Assembly: GCA_964407325.1 (NCBI GenBank)
Contig: CAYOVA010000020.1
Location: 1 to 25,402, forward strand
Origin: JAOAFZ01 sp964407325
GTDB lineage: Bacteria > Patescibacteriota > Microgenomatia > UBA1406 > GWC2-37-13
Reading direction: 5' to 3'
Length of the DNA stretch: 25,402 nucleotides
Shown: in pieces, positions 1 to 7,542 of the stretch
Layout of the letters: every line of letters begins with the position of its first letter
Position numbering within the stretch: position 1 is the first letter of the stretch
Notes under the pieces: generated by a model
The model's database searches: none
What the model was told of the DNA's origin: nothing
What the model saw: the letters and a program-made list of their open reading frames with translations, nothing else
Made by a program: the position numbers and the translations under genes

Positions 1-185
1 GGTGAATGGTCTTTTCCCATCTCTTCACAGGGTACAGCCAGCCACTCCTGTTTTGGTTCAAAGTAAAGAAGCTCTTGCGATGTGGGGCGGTAGGGAGGAG
101 GAACCAGATAATCCATATTGATTATTGGTTCGTTATGGTTGTTTTCGCGTATGTTACTTTGAAAAGCTGTTTCCACGACAGCCAT
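1..185 (-). CDS. Unidentified protein, N-terminal part only (runs off left edge)
   Basis: An open frame starts at ATG 185-183 and stays open to base 1, giving 61 complete codons; the gene is cut by the window edge. The protein begins MAVVETAF and has a proline-rich stretch (VPPPYRP) near residue 28, followed by a mixed polar segment. There is no signal peptide or membrane segment in the visible part, and I do not recognise a family. An in-frame TGA lies directly before the ATG, so the gene cannot start further upstream. The main support is positional: an extended -10 (TGC then TATCTT, 192-200) ends six bases before the ATG, the same arrangement as at many other genes here. A competing plus-strand frame over the same bases (6-251) has no such promoter. 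Coding status is moderately likely; function is unknown. Confidence 0.5.
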   Translation of the reverse strand, partial: MAVVETAFQSNIRENNHNEPIINMDYLVPPPYRPTSQELLYFEPKQEWLAVPCEEMGKDHS

Positions 186-191
186 TCAAAC

Positions 192-200
192 AAGATAGCA
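192..200 (-). promoter_or_regulatory. Extended -10 for the left-edge gene
   Basis: On the minus strand TGC is followed by TATCTT (192-197), which ends six bases before ATG 185, placing the expected transcription start on the start codon. No good -35 is visible. The call rests on the shared pattern in this window. Confidence 0.4.
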
Positions 201-251
201 TATATCGAAAAAGAAGTGTGGAAAAAAAAGAGCGATGTACATATCAAGTAA

Positions 252-704
252 TCACCACCCTCCTCCTAGTTGTATCAGCTTTCTAACAAGATCATCCTTG
301 TCATATGGACTTAAATCCAATCCTTCTTTGCTGCATATCACCAGTCCGTCGATGATCTTTTCAGCAATAATTGCATCCTTTTTTGACAGAAACTGAATTG
401 GTTCAGGTGGTGTTATATCTCCAAAGACTTCAATGCTCAGTGTTCCATACATAAGGCTATGTGTAACAGTGGAGTTTGTTATTTGAGAAATAGGGATTGA
501 TGTAACGCGTTTTGAATCAAAAAAAATATGATGGATCAGTGTTACATGATGCAAATCGATAATGATTTCATCTGGAAAAAGCTGAAACCATTGCTTTGTT
601 TTTGCCCGGAAGAGAATTACAGGTTTCTTAATGAGTTCGTCAAGTGTTTGTACTAGCCTGGCCTTCCCCTCTTGGGTCCCCTTACTCAGGAGGGTAGTTT
701 CCAT
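252..704 (-). CDS. Small hypothetical protein with PH-like fold signature
   Basis: A protein of 150 residues with no signal peptide or membrane helix. The middle (about residues 33-125) reads as a run of beta strands followed by a helix: hydrophobic strands around FRAKTKQWFQLF, EIIIDLHHVTLI, SIPISQIT and GTLSIEVFG, then a helix around SKKDAIIAEKIIDGLV. This order resembles bacterial PH-like (bPH) domains, where the helix caps a seven-strand barrel; that is a fold impression, not a family match. The start at 704 is supported by TATAAT ending seven bases upstream. The gene is probably expressed alone: tRNA-Tyr ends upstream behind its own terminator, and the next gene downstream (185) has its own -10. 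No function can be assigned. Confidence 0.7.
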   Translation of the reverse strand: METTLLSKGTQEGKARLVQTLDELIKKPVILFRAKTKQWFQLFPDEIIIDLHHVTLIHHIFFDSKRVTSIPISQITNSTVTHSLMYGTLSIEVFGDITPPEPIQFLSKKDAIIAEKIIDGLVICSKEGLDLSPYDKDDLVRKLIQLGGGW

Positions 705-711
705 ATAATCT

Positions 712-720
712 ATTATATCA
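712..720 (-). promoter_or_regulatory. Extended -10 promoter, leaderless type
   Basis: On the minus strand TGA precedes a perfect TATAAT (712-717), which ends seven bases before ATG 704, so +1 should fall at or next to the start codon. No clear -35 is seen; the extended -10 may make up for that. Confidence 0.7.
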
Positions 721-769
721 CTAGAAACGCCTCCGATTAGAATTTTATATGTAGTGTGTACTTATGATT

Positions 770-792
770 AAAAGCACTATTAATAATAATGC
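770..792 (-). terminator. Intrinsic terminator after tRNA-Tyr
   Basis: On the minus strand GCATTATT and AATAGTGC can pair (8 bp including one G-U) around a 3-nt loop and are followed by TTTT (770-773). The stem is AT-rich and short, but it sits 13 bases after the tRNA 3' end, where a terminator is expected. Confidence 0.6.
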
Positions 793-804
793 AAGAAGTT
801 AGTG

Positions 805-887
805 TCCTGGGAGGAGGATTTGAACCTCCGCAGCCGTGAGGCGACAGATTTACAGTCTGTTGCGATTGACCACTCCGCCATCCCAGG
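805..887 (-). tRNA. tRNA-Tyr (anticodon GTA)
   Basis: A class II tRNA of 83 nt on the minus strand. The acceptor arms CCTGGGA and TCCCAGG pair over 7 bp with discriminator A. The anticodon loop CTGTAAA sits between ACAGA and TCTGT, giving anticodon GTA (plus-strand 851-853). A long variable arm (CGCC...GGC type) separates the anticodon stem from the T arm, whose loop contains GTTCAAAT. The long variable arm with GTA fits bacterial tRNA-Tyr. CCA is not encoded: the bases after the discriminator are CAC. The tRNA would therefore need a CCA-adding enzyme, and a candidate for that gene lies at 21338-22687. Confidence 0.96.
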
Positions 888-924
888 TTTTCCACTATCA
901 GGAAAGTCCTGAACAGGAAGACAT

Positions 925-953
925 ATTATACATGTTTTCAGCTTGATTGAAAA
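925..953 (-). promoter_or_regulatory. Promoter of tRNA-Tyr
   Basis: The minus strand reads TTTTCA (948-953), a 17-base spacer, then TATAAT (925-930). Expected +1 is near 918, leaving about 31 nt of 5' leader for RNase P to remove. The -35 touches the -35 of the divergent plus-strand gene (943-948), so the two promoters are back-to-back and probably compete. Confidence 0.7.
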
Positions 954-971
954 GCAAGAATTCATTACTAT
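943..971 (+). promoter_or_regulatory. Promoter of the 979-2250 membrane protein gene
   Basis: TTGATT (943-948), a 17-base spacer and TACTAT (966-971), with ATG 979 seven bases downstream. This fixes the start at 979; the in-frame TTG at 943 is better read as the -35. Confidence 0.65.
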
Positions 972-978
972 GTATGGT

Positions 979-2250
979 ATGTCGTTGACTGAAGCTTCCT
1001 ATTATTTCAGGAAAATTGCCCCTTTTGCCATACTTGGCGCAATTGTTGTGTTTATCATTTACTATGGTATCCAGCTGGTTATTCTCCTTATTCAATTGCA
1101 GCAACCTCCCGCTACTCCAGTTTCTCAAATTGTCAATCCGGTATTTGGTGCCATTCCTCGGCCCATTATTTTAGATTCTACACCGTCTGCCGGTCTTACC
1201 TACATACTTGATACCATTGATGGTGTGACAGTCTCTGCTTCTCCGGCCGCCAATGTCTATTTTCTTCCAAAAGCTCCAGCCAGGCTTGGTTTTAAGGAAA
1301 ACGTTTTCCTGATGGCAAAAAACCTGGAAATAAATACAGAACTGGCTAACTACGAAAGGCAAGGTGATAAAGCGGTCTTTACCGATGCAAAAAACAGTTT
1401 TGTAGTTGATGTTAACAGTTACAACTTTGATTACGAATACCTCTATCTTGCTAACGAAAATGAGCGTTTAGCAGAAGCCTATATCCCAAGCACGGAAACA
1501 ATTAACGAAAAAGCGGTGGAAATATTATCGAAAGTCGGCCGATATCCTGCAGAATTAGCCCGAGGGAAACGTAACATTGTCTACTTGGCTTTTAATCCGC
1601 AAACGGATGAGCTTACCGTTGTTGATAAACCCGAAAATGCCAATTTAGTGGAAGTGGATTTCTACAGGGAAGATATTGATAGCCTTCCCGCTGCCTCACC
1701 ACGTTACTTTAACAGCCCAAATTATCTGGTACTGCTGTTTGATAACCAGGGTCATAAAGTAGTTAAGGCAAAAGTCTCATTTTTCGAACGATCAACCGAA
1801 CAAATTGGGGTATATCCGCTTAAAAATGGAGACCAGGCGTGGGAAGATTTTACAGCAGGTAATGGGTACATTGTCTCCGGTGGAGAGGGACTTTCACAGA
1901 TAAATATTAAAAGAATGTTTGTTGCGTACTTTGATCCTGATGTTGCCCAAGATTATTTGCAGCCTATTTATGTGTTTATGGGAGAAAACAATTTTGTAGG
2001 TTATGTACCGGCTTTAACAAATGAGTATCTTGTTGATGCAACACCATCTGCTCAACCCACAATACAATTCAACGAACCATCTCCTGCTGAACCAACCGAA
2101 GCATTTGAAGAAATAAATCCGGATGAATCATCTGAAGAAGCTGAAACAGAAGTAAGCCGGGAGGTAACTGTCACTCGTCCTGAATCACCAACACCTACCA
2201 AGAAATCATCGCGCCCTCGCACAACTCGAACACCTACTCCTGCGCCTTAA
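979..2250 (+). CDS. Single-pass membrane protein with Pro/Thr/Glu-rich tail, unknown function
   Basis: A protein of 423 residues from ATG 979. In-frame starts at 943 (TTG) and 970 (ATG) exist, but a promoter with -10 at 966-971 covers them, so 979 is preferred. One strong membrane helix lies at about residues 14-38 (around AILGAIVVFIIYYG). The remaining roughly 300 residues before the tail look like a folded extracytoplasmic domain rich in beta strands and aromatic residues. The last 75 residues or so are low complexity: an acidic Glu/Pro/Ser stretch, then a basic Thr/Pro/Arg stretch ending TRTPTPAP, a likely wall-spanning or disordered linker. I recognise no conserved domain. Its 3' end faces the carboxypeptidase gene with a 10-base gap and no obvious terminator. 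Confidence 0.8.
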   Translation: MSLTEASYYFRKIAPFAILGAIVVFIIYYGIQLVILLIQLQQPPATPVSQIVNPVFGAIPRPIILDSTPSAGLTYILDTIDGVTVSASPAANVYFLPKAPARLGFKENVFLMAKNLEINTELANYERQGDKAVFTDAKNSFVVDVNSYNFDYEYLYLANENERLAEAYIPSTETINEKAVEILSKVGRYPAELARGKRNIVYLAFNPQTDELTVVDKPENANLVEVDFYREDIDSLPAASPRYFNSPNYLVLLFDNQGHKVVKAKVSFFERSTEQIGVYPLKNGDQAWEDFTAGNGYIVSGGEGLSQINIKRMFVAYFDPDVAQDYLQPIYVFMGENNFVGYVPALTNEYLVDATPSAQPTIQFNEPSPAEPTEAFEEINPDESSEEAETEVSREVTVTRPESPTPTKKSSRPRTTRTPTPAP

Positions 2251-2260
2251 AGCAACTAGT

Positions 2261-3166
2261 TTAAATCTGAACTTGAGTATAGCGAATTTGTTGTAGCCAA
2301 TCTACAATCTGACGAGTATCCTCAAATCTATCTTCACTTTTTAGAACAACGATAATAAACTGCTTACCATCTGCGCGTTTATAAAAACTAACCAGATTTT
2401 CTCCCGCCAGTTCAGTTTGACCAGTTTTTAATCCCCCAAGTCCCTGAATTTGGCCTAGCAATTGGTTAACATTCGATAGACGATGGAAGATTTTATAGTC
2501 CACATCCGAGATCGTAATTTCTTTTGTACCAACCATTTTCTTGAGGGTTTTATGATGCAGTACCGCTCGCGCTGCTATAGCAAGATCCAATGGAGTAGAA
2601 AGCTGTCCATCTGCATCGAGTCCTGCAGGATTTTTAAAGGTGGTATTTTTCATTCCTAATTCCTGAGCTTTTTGATTCATTAAGTTAATAAACTGTTCGT
2701 ACCCATAAGCGTCTGCAAGGGCATAAGCGGCATCATTTCCTGACTGAACCAGAATACCATAGAGGAGATTTTCAACAGAAATTTTTTCACCACGAACGAG
2801 CCCCATGGTAGAGCCTTCGTCAACAATTCGCTTCACGGTAATCTCCTGATCTTCTTCAAAAACATCTTCTGCAACAAGAGCGGTAATAATTTTTGTTGTC
2901 GAGGCGGGGTATAACCGAACCTTATGGTTTCGTGCAAAAACAGGGGTAAACGAATCCAGATCAACGATGTAAGCTCCATTTGCGGTAATTTCTGGCGATG
3001 AAGAGGGCTGAATAGGGAAGTCATGTATTTCCAGTTTTTCTTCAACTACCTGTTTACGAAAAAGACTGTCATTATGGGCAAGTAACGAAAAAAGCCGGGT
3101 ATCACCGGGATAAAAAAGAAAAAGAATGGTAAAAAAAACAATACCGAAGTAGGTTCGGAACGACAT
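2261..3166 (-). CDS. D-alanyl-D-alanine carboxypeptidase (peptidase S11, PBP5-like)
   Basis: A serine DD-peptidase that trims the terminal D-Ala from peptidoglycan pentapeptides outside the membrane. All three active-site motifs are present: SxxK as S89-T-T-K92 (in YPASTTK), SxN as S142-G-N144, and KTG at 247-249. The N-terminus has a hydrophobic segment (about residues 6-19), either a signal peptide or a membrane anchor; no lipobox is seen. At 301 residues it ends soon after the catalytic domain and lacks the extra C-terminal beta domain and amphipathic anchor of E. coli PBP5, so the N-terminal helix probably tethers it. The start at 3166 is supported by TATAAT six bases upstream. It lies just after aspS but has its own promoter. 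Confidence 0.93.
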   Translation of the reverse strand: MSFRTYFGIVFFTILFLFYPGDTRLFSLLAHNDSLFRKQVVEEKLEIHDFPIQPSSSPEITANGAYIVDLDSFTPVFARNHKVRLYPASTTKIITALVAEDVFEEDQEITVKRIVDEGSTMGLVRGEKISVENLLYGILVQSGNDAAYALADAYGYEQFINLMNQKAQELGMKNTTFKNPAGLDADGQLSTPLDLAIAARAVLHHKTLKKMVGTKEITISDVDYKIFHRLSNVNQLLGQIQGLGGLKTGQTELAGENLVSFYKRADGKQFIIVVLKSEDRFEDTRQIVDWLQQIRYTQVQI

Positions 3167-3172
3167 AGTATG

Positions 3173-3178
3173 ATTATA
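3173..3178 (-). promoter_or_regulatory. -10 element of the carboxypeptidase gene, leaderless type
   Basis: TATAAT on the minus strand ends six bases before ATG 3166. It sits in the 16-base gap after the aspS stop codon, so any -35 would lie inside the aspS 3' end; none is convincing. Confidence 0.65.
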
Positions 3179-3182
3179 CAGA

Positions 3183-4580
3183 TTATTTCGCTGCCTTAAC
3201 GGTAATCCCCAGCTCTTTCAGCTGTTCAGGCGTAGCCTCGGAGGGTGCTTCCATAACAGATGTCTTGCCTCCAGAGGTAGTTGGGAAGGCCATAACCTCT
3301 CGGATCGACGGTTCTCCCATAAGAACAAAAAGTAGGCGATCCAGGCCAGGGGCAATGCCTCCATGGGGTGGTACGCCGTAGGTAAAGGCAGTCAACATAT
3401 GTTCAAATTGTCCTTTTTGCTCTTCGGTAAATCCAATCAGGTCAAAAACCTTTTGCTGTACTTTCGGATCATGAATTCTAATACTACCACCTCCCACTTC
3501 ATAGCCATTCAATACCAAGTCGTGTTGAAGCCCGCGCACTTTCATCGGGTCTGAGTCCAGCAATGGGACATCATCCGGATGGGGCGAGGTAAACATGTGA
3601 TGCGAGGGTGCAAATTTTGCTTTTCCTGATCCATGGTAGTAGTCTTCCTCACTTTGCTCGGTAAACAGTGGAAAGTCAATCGTCCAGGAGAAAGCCAATT
3701 CGTTTGGATCGTTCTTATCTTCTCTTAGATCTGGCTTATCGGTTCCATATTTTTCGATAGCTTCCTTATGCGAAATTCGTGGCCAGGGTGACTGTTGGAT
3801 TTTCTTCTCTGGAAACAAGGTTTGCACCATTTCTGTAAACATTTTTTCTACCAGTTCAAGAATGTCGTTTTGTTCGATAAACGACATCTCCATATCAAGC
3901 TGGTTAAACTCACCATAGGCACGATCTTTACGTGGATCTTCATCGCGGAAACAGCGGGCAATTTGGAAATATCGCTCAATACCAGCTACCATCAGCATCT
4001 GCTTGTACTGCTGGGGAGACTGGGGAAGTGCATAGAACTTTCCTGGCTGGAGGCGTGAGGGGACAATAAAATCGCGGGCGCCTTCTGGTGTTGTTTTGGT
4101 AAGAATGGGGGTTTCAACTTCGATAAAGTTTTCTTTGGTAAGGTAGTTGCGGATAAATGTTGACATCTTAGACTTCATTACCAGGTTGCGCGTCATGCGT
4201 TCACGACGAATATCCAGATAGCGATATTTTAAGCGGATTTCCTCGTCTACTTCATACCCATCGGTGTTAATCGGAATGGGGAGGGGTTGAGCCTTTGTAA
4301 TAACTCTTATTGAGGTTCCTTCAATTTCTATATTGCCTGTTTTAATCTTTGGATTTTTAAGCTTTTCCGGACGCTCTTTAACAATACCCTTAATCTCGAC
4401 GACATCTTCTGATCCCGCTTCATTAAACACTTCACCACCGACTATTTGTACAATGCCTGTGCGGTCGCGAAGATCAATAAAGACAATTTTCTTATGGTCC
4501 CGTTTGGTATCAACCCAGCCATATAAAGTAACTTCTTTTCCAATAAGGTTAGGGGTGTCTTCGACGAAAAGGGTTTTCAT
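3183..4580 (-). CDS. aspS: Aspartyl-tRNA synthetase lacking the GAD insertion
   Basis: A class II synthetase that charges tRNA-Asp. The N-terminal OB-fold anticodon-binding domain (about residues 1-105, with YGWVDTKRDH and FIDLRDR) is followed by the bacterial-type catalytic core: YRYLDIRRERM, the ETPILTKTTPEGARDF region, FRDEDPRKDR (motif 2) and GIAPGLDRL (motif 3, near residue 415). At 465 residues it is over 100 shorter than the usual bacterial AspRS. The missing part is the GAD insertion: the sequence runs from RISHKEAIEKYG almost directly into FSWTIDFPLF. The histidine in KRDH is at the position that is His in non-discriminating bacterial AspRS and Leu in the E. coli enzyme, so it may also charge tRNA-Asn for later amidation; that is inference. 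A TATAAT ends eight bases before the start. Confidence 0.95.
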   Translation of the reverse strand: MKTLFVEDTPNLIGKEVTLYGWVDTKRDHKKIVFIDLRDRTGIVQIVGGEVFNEAGSEDVVEIKGIVKERPEKLKNPKIKTGNIEIEGTSIRVITKAQPLPIPINTDGYEVDEEIRLKYRYLDIRRERMTRNLVMKSKMSTFIRNYLTKENFIEVETPILTKTTPEGARDFIVPSRLQPGKFYALPQSPQQYKQMLMVAGIERYFQIARCFRDEDPRKDRAYGEFNQLDMEMSFIEQNDILELVEKMFTEMVQTLFPEKKIQQSPWPRISHKEAIEKYGTDKPDLREDKNDPNELAFSWTIDFPLFTEQSEEDYYHGSGKAKFAPSHHMFTSPHPDDVPLLDSDPMKVRGLQHDLVLNGYEVGGGSIRIHDPKVQQKVFDLIGFTEEQKGQFEHMLTAFTYGVPPHGGIAPGLDRLLFVLMGEPSIREVMAFPTTSGGKTSVMEAPSEATPEQLKELGITVKAAK

Positions 4581-4588
4581 AATAGGAT

Positions 4589-4594
4589 ATTATA
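4589..4594 (-). promoter_or_regulatory. -10 element of aspS
   Basis: Perfect TATAAT on the minus strand, ending eight bases before ATG 4580. Expected +1 is one or two bases before the start codon. No clear -35. Confidence 0.6.
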
Positions 4595-4619
4595 CAGGAT
4601 TGACAGATATATAGAGAGG

Positions 4620-5753
4620 TTAGAAAAAGAGACTATCAGTAACCGGTGAAAGCACTTCTTGTATCTGTTCTTCAGTTGCAGGAGTAGCTTGAAAAATGGG
4701 TCCGTAATCTACAGCGGTATGTTTTAGAACAACAGCTGTAAAAGTTTCAGCTGCTTCATGTTCAGAATCGGGAAGTTTTCCTAATGCACTTACGTCATCC
4801 AGCATTTGTTTGTAACCCCCATCTGGATTGGTAGATCTTTCTTCCACATCATCTTTTAACATGCCGCTTGTAAATGCCGGATCCTTTTCAATTGCTAAAG
4901 GAAGTCTGCTTACAATGCCTTCCCCAGTATTAGATACTAACCAAGCCTCCATAAGCGCTTCCTGGCGGTTTGCATTCGTTTCATCATCAATTACATAGTC
5001 TATAGGTTGAGGCGCTTCTATAAGTTCTTCTGTTTCTTGCGCTTCTATTTCCTTTCTTTGAATAAAACCTTCTTCTTCAGCTTGTTGAACAAATATCTGT
5101 GAAATTCTTTCAACTGACTCATCCTTGTCAAAGCCAGCTGCTTCCATATCATGAAGCGTAGCTACAGCTTGTTCATACTGTCTGTTTGCATAGACATTTG
5201 CAATGTGCGGATCCTGATTAAAACCTCTATTGCTCACATTACTATCAGATTGTTGCTCAGGGTTTGATTCCTGTTCTGAGTCTTGAGGATTTTTGTAGAG
5301 TTCTATTCCTGTGTTTCGAAAATCTACCTCTTCATAGGCAGGTTCTGGATCTGCAAAGGGCAAAGTGCCGACTGCCATATTTCCAATTGCTTCTGGTGCT
5401 TCAAAATCGCTCATAAATTCCGGATGTGATTGAGGCTCCTCAGCAACTCCACCAAATGGAGGTTCTGATGGAGGAATTTCAAAAATATCTACGGTATAGT
5501 TTTTTGCTGTTATTTGTGTATCTCGAAAAGGATCAAGTCCTTGAGGAGCTACTATGTCGTTACTTTGAGCAGGTTGAAAGTCCCAAGTATTCGACACATT
5601 AATAGGAGCAAATTCAACTGGAGGAGATGCTATTGCATTATCAGCAGGAGCGAATTCAAAAGAAGGAGAACTGAACGAATCAGAAAATGAAGGGTGGGCA
5701 TTCTCGGTTGAGAAGCGCTTTGAAACTGGTGCTTCCATTGTTTCCACAACCAT
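4620..5753 (-). CDS. Acidic orphan protein, disordered N-terminal half, no recognised domain
   Basis: A protein of 377 residues without signal peptide or membrane segment. Residues 1-170 or so are rich in Pro, Ser, Glu, Asn and Phe, with short aromatic/acidic motifs (such as FEFAPADN, VEFAPINV and DIFEIPPSEPPFGG); this looks disordered. From about residue 180 there are probable helices (YANRQYEQAVATLHDMEAAGF, then a Glu/Gln-rich helix), and the C-terminal 120 residues look more ordered, ending VTDSLFF. The composition suggests a cytoplasmic scaffold or interaction protein, but no function can be named. The start at 5753 is well supported by TTGCTT-17-TATAAT, whose -10 ends six bases upstream. 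It lies between aspS and recJ on the same strand but has its own promoter. Confidence 0.75.
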   Translation of the reverse strand: MVVETMEAPVSKRFSTENAHPSFSDSFSSPSFEFAPADNAIASPPVEFAPINVSNTWDFQPAQSNDIVAPQGLDPFRDTQITAKNYTVDIFEIPPSEPPFGGVAEEPQSHPEFMSDFEAPEAIGNMAVGTLPFADPEPAYEEVDFRNTGIELYKNPQDSEQESNPEQQSDSNVSNRGFNQDPHIANVYANRQYEQAVATLHDMEAAGFDKDESVERISQIFVQQAEEEGFIQRKEIEAQETEELIEAPQPIDYVIDDETNANRQEALMEAWLVSNTGEGIVSRLPLAIEKDPAFTSGMLKDDVEERSTNPDGGYKQMLDDVSALGKLPDSEHEAAETFTAVVLKHTAVDYGPIFQATPATEEQIQEVLSPVTDSLFF

Positions 5754-5759
5754 GGTTAT

Positions 5760-5788
5760 ATTATAGGATTAAGTGAGTGACAAAGCAA
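5760..5788 (-). promoter_or_regulatory. Promoter of the 4620-5753 gene, leaderless type
   Basis: The minus strand reads TTGCTT (5783-5788), a 17-base spacer and TATAAT (5760-5765), with six bases to ATG 5753. One of the clearest two-box promoters here, and still with essentially no 5' leader. Confidence 0.8.
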
Positions 5789-5805
5789 GCACAATTGTTG
5801 CCAGT

Positions 5806-7482
5806 TTACTGCCAGTGCAGGAGTTTCCCTTGTAAGGAAGATCGTCCATTCCACACATTTTTTTCAACAGTGTATACGACATCTATATCCTGGTTTTTAG
5901 TTAGTTTCTCCGCGTCTTCACCCTTTGAAAAGGCTATAAACTCTATAGGAGAAGATTTTTTAGCAGGATCCCGCAACCACAATTTTAAGTGGTTTTTTGC
6001 TTTTCCTAGGCGCTGAAAATCAATAACAGTTCCTTTGCTGTAAAATACAGGTCGGGCATTCCCTACGCCGAAGGGTTCAAAGGTACCTAGTAGTTCGGCG
6101 AGTTTCAGGGTAGCTAGGCTTAACGGCATTTGCAGATCAGCTTCTATAAACCGTTCCAACGCTTCTTCCATAATACACTCGTTACACTCAGCCATAGCCC
6201 TGGCATAAAAAGATTCAAAGTTTTCCTCAGCAATCGAAAACCCGGCAGCCTGGTGGTGGCCCCCGTAATTCAGGAAATGTTCTTTCCAGCGAGTTAACAG
6301 TTCAGTAATGTTTACAGTGACAGGGGAGCGACAAGAGGCTTTTAAGTAGCTTTCAGATTTTGTTAATACAATTGCTGGTCTGTAATATTCTTCTGCGAGT
6401 TTAGAGGCAATTAATCCAATAATACCTTCATGCCATTCGTCATTTCTAACGATAAGAACACGAGGGGGACCTTTGCCGTTACTTACTCCTTCAACCATTT
6501 TTTTTGCCTGGCGAATTGCTTTATCGACTAACCCTTTTCGTGAGTCATTTGTTAATGCCAGTTTTTTGGTAAGCTCCTGCGCTTTTGTTTTGCTTTTGGT
6601 GCACAGCAGTCGGAGGGCATCAATGGCGTGTTCAAGCCTGCCGATTGCATTGATACGAGGTGCAATGATAAACCCGATATCAAAAGGGGTAATCGCGCGA
6701 TCGGCAATTTGGGCTTCCATCATAAGTTGGCGCAGGCCAATGCGCTTTAAAGATTGAAATTGCCCTAACCCATGCTTTACTAGACTTCTGGTAGGACCAA
6801 CTAATGGGACCAAATCAGCCACAGCTCCAATTGCGGCAATGGCACAGTAGTCCGTTTCAAACAGTTCTTTCAGTTCGGTATTTTCTGGAGCAAGCTGCTC
6901 AGAAACTGCTTTTGCAAAGTAATAGGCTACGCCGGCGCCTGACAATTGCGGAATATGGAATATTGCATTTGCCGATTCAGGTATTGTTTCTTGTTTGGTA
7001 TGGTGGTCGGTAATTATGACATCGACTCCTTTGTCTCGTAAGTATTTGACCTGGTCTACCGCAGCGATCCCGTGGTCAACACTGATAACTAATGAAGGGT
7101 TCTGTTCCGCAATCATCTTAACGATGCCGTGAATGGAAAACCCATAGCCGTCCGTTTGCCTGTGGGGAACATAGGGAAGAACCTTGCAACCCATCTTATG
7201 GAGTGTTTCCCAAAGGATTGTGCCACCGGTAATACCATCTGCGTCGTAATCGGTATAAACGGAAATCGTGTTTCCTTTTTCTTTATGCGCTTGAATGAGC
7301 TTGATAGCTTTTGTTATCAGTTTTGCATCGACAAATTCCGATAAGTTGTGTTCGCAGGGATGTTTTGGCGTAAGGAAGAGATCAATTCCCTCAATTTTGC
7401 GAAGCTTCAGCAGCTCTTCTATTATTTTTTCCGCTGAACTAACAGCCGTTCCATAGAGGGAATATTTAGAAATGATTTTCAT
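5806..7482 (-). CDS. recJ: Single-stranded-DNA-specific exonuclease RecJ
   Basis: A 5'-3' exonuclease of the DHH superfamily used in recombination and mismatch/base-excision repair. The metal-binding motifs are intact: DYDADG at 78-83, SVDHG at 134-138 and DHH at 159-161, with a further Asp in AIGAVADLVPL. The DHHA1 domain carries the substrate-binding GGHHQAAGF motif. A C-terminal OB-like domain follows, with FEPFGVGNARPVF and HLKLWLRD. The 558 residues match the usual bacterial RecJ core. The start at 7482 has TGC-TAATAT ending nine bases upstream. It shares its strand with rmuC, about 60 bases upstream. Confidence 0.95.
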   Translation of the reverse strand: MKIISKYSLYGTAVSSAEKIIEELLKLRKIEGIDLFLTPKHPCEHNLSEFVDAKLITKAIKLIQAHKEKGNTISVYTDYDADGITGGTILWETLHKMGCKVLPYVPHRQTDGYGFSIHGIVKMIAEQNPSLVISVDHGIAAVDQVKYLRDKGVDVIITDHHTKQETIPESANAIFHIPQLSGAGVAYYFAKAVSEQLAPENTELKELFETDYCAIAAIGAVADLVPLVGPTRSLVKHGLGQFQSLKRIGLRQLMMEAQIADRAITPFDIGFIIAPRINAIGRLEHAIDALRLLCTKSKTKAQELTKKLALTNDSRKGLVDKAIRQAKKMVEGVSNGKGPPRVLIVRNDEWHEGIIGLIASKLAEEYYRPAIVLTKSESYLKASCRSPVTVNITELLTRWKEHFLNYGGHHQAAGFSIAEENFESFYARAMAECNECIMEEALERFIEADLQMPLSLATLKLAELLGTFEPFGVGNARPVFYSKGTVIDFQRLGKAKNHLKLWLRDPAKKSSPIEFIAFSKGEDAEKLTKNQDIDVVYTVEKNVWNGRSSLQGKLLHWQ

Positions 7483-7491
7483 GGGAGATTC

Positions 7492-7500
7492 ATATTAGCA
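7492..7500 (-). promoter_or_regulatory. Probable extended -10 of recJ
   Basis: On the minus strand TGC is followed by TAATAT (7492-7497), nine bases before ATG 7482. It is weaker than the neighbouring examples, and no -35 is clear. Confidence 0.45.
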
Positions 7501-7542
7501 CATTTTTGAGAAGAAATGGGAAGCTGACTTTTGCGTAGTAGA

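Noticed and set aside
6..251. Plus-strand 81-codon frame at the left edge
   Set aside because: No promoter pattern and no recognisable protein; it is antisense to the better supported edge gene starting at 185.
943..978. Longer N-terminus for the 979 membrane protein (TTG 943 or ATG 970)
   Set aside because: The TTG is part of a -35, and the -10 at 966-971 would put the transcript start at 979.
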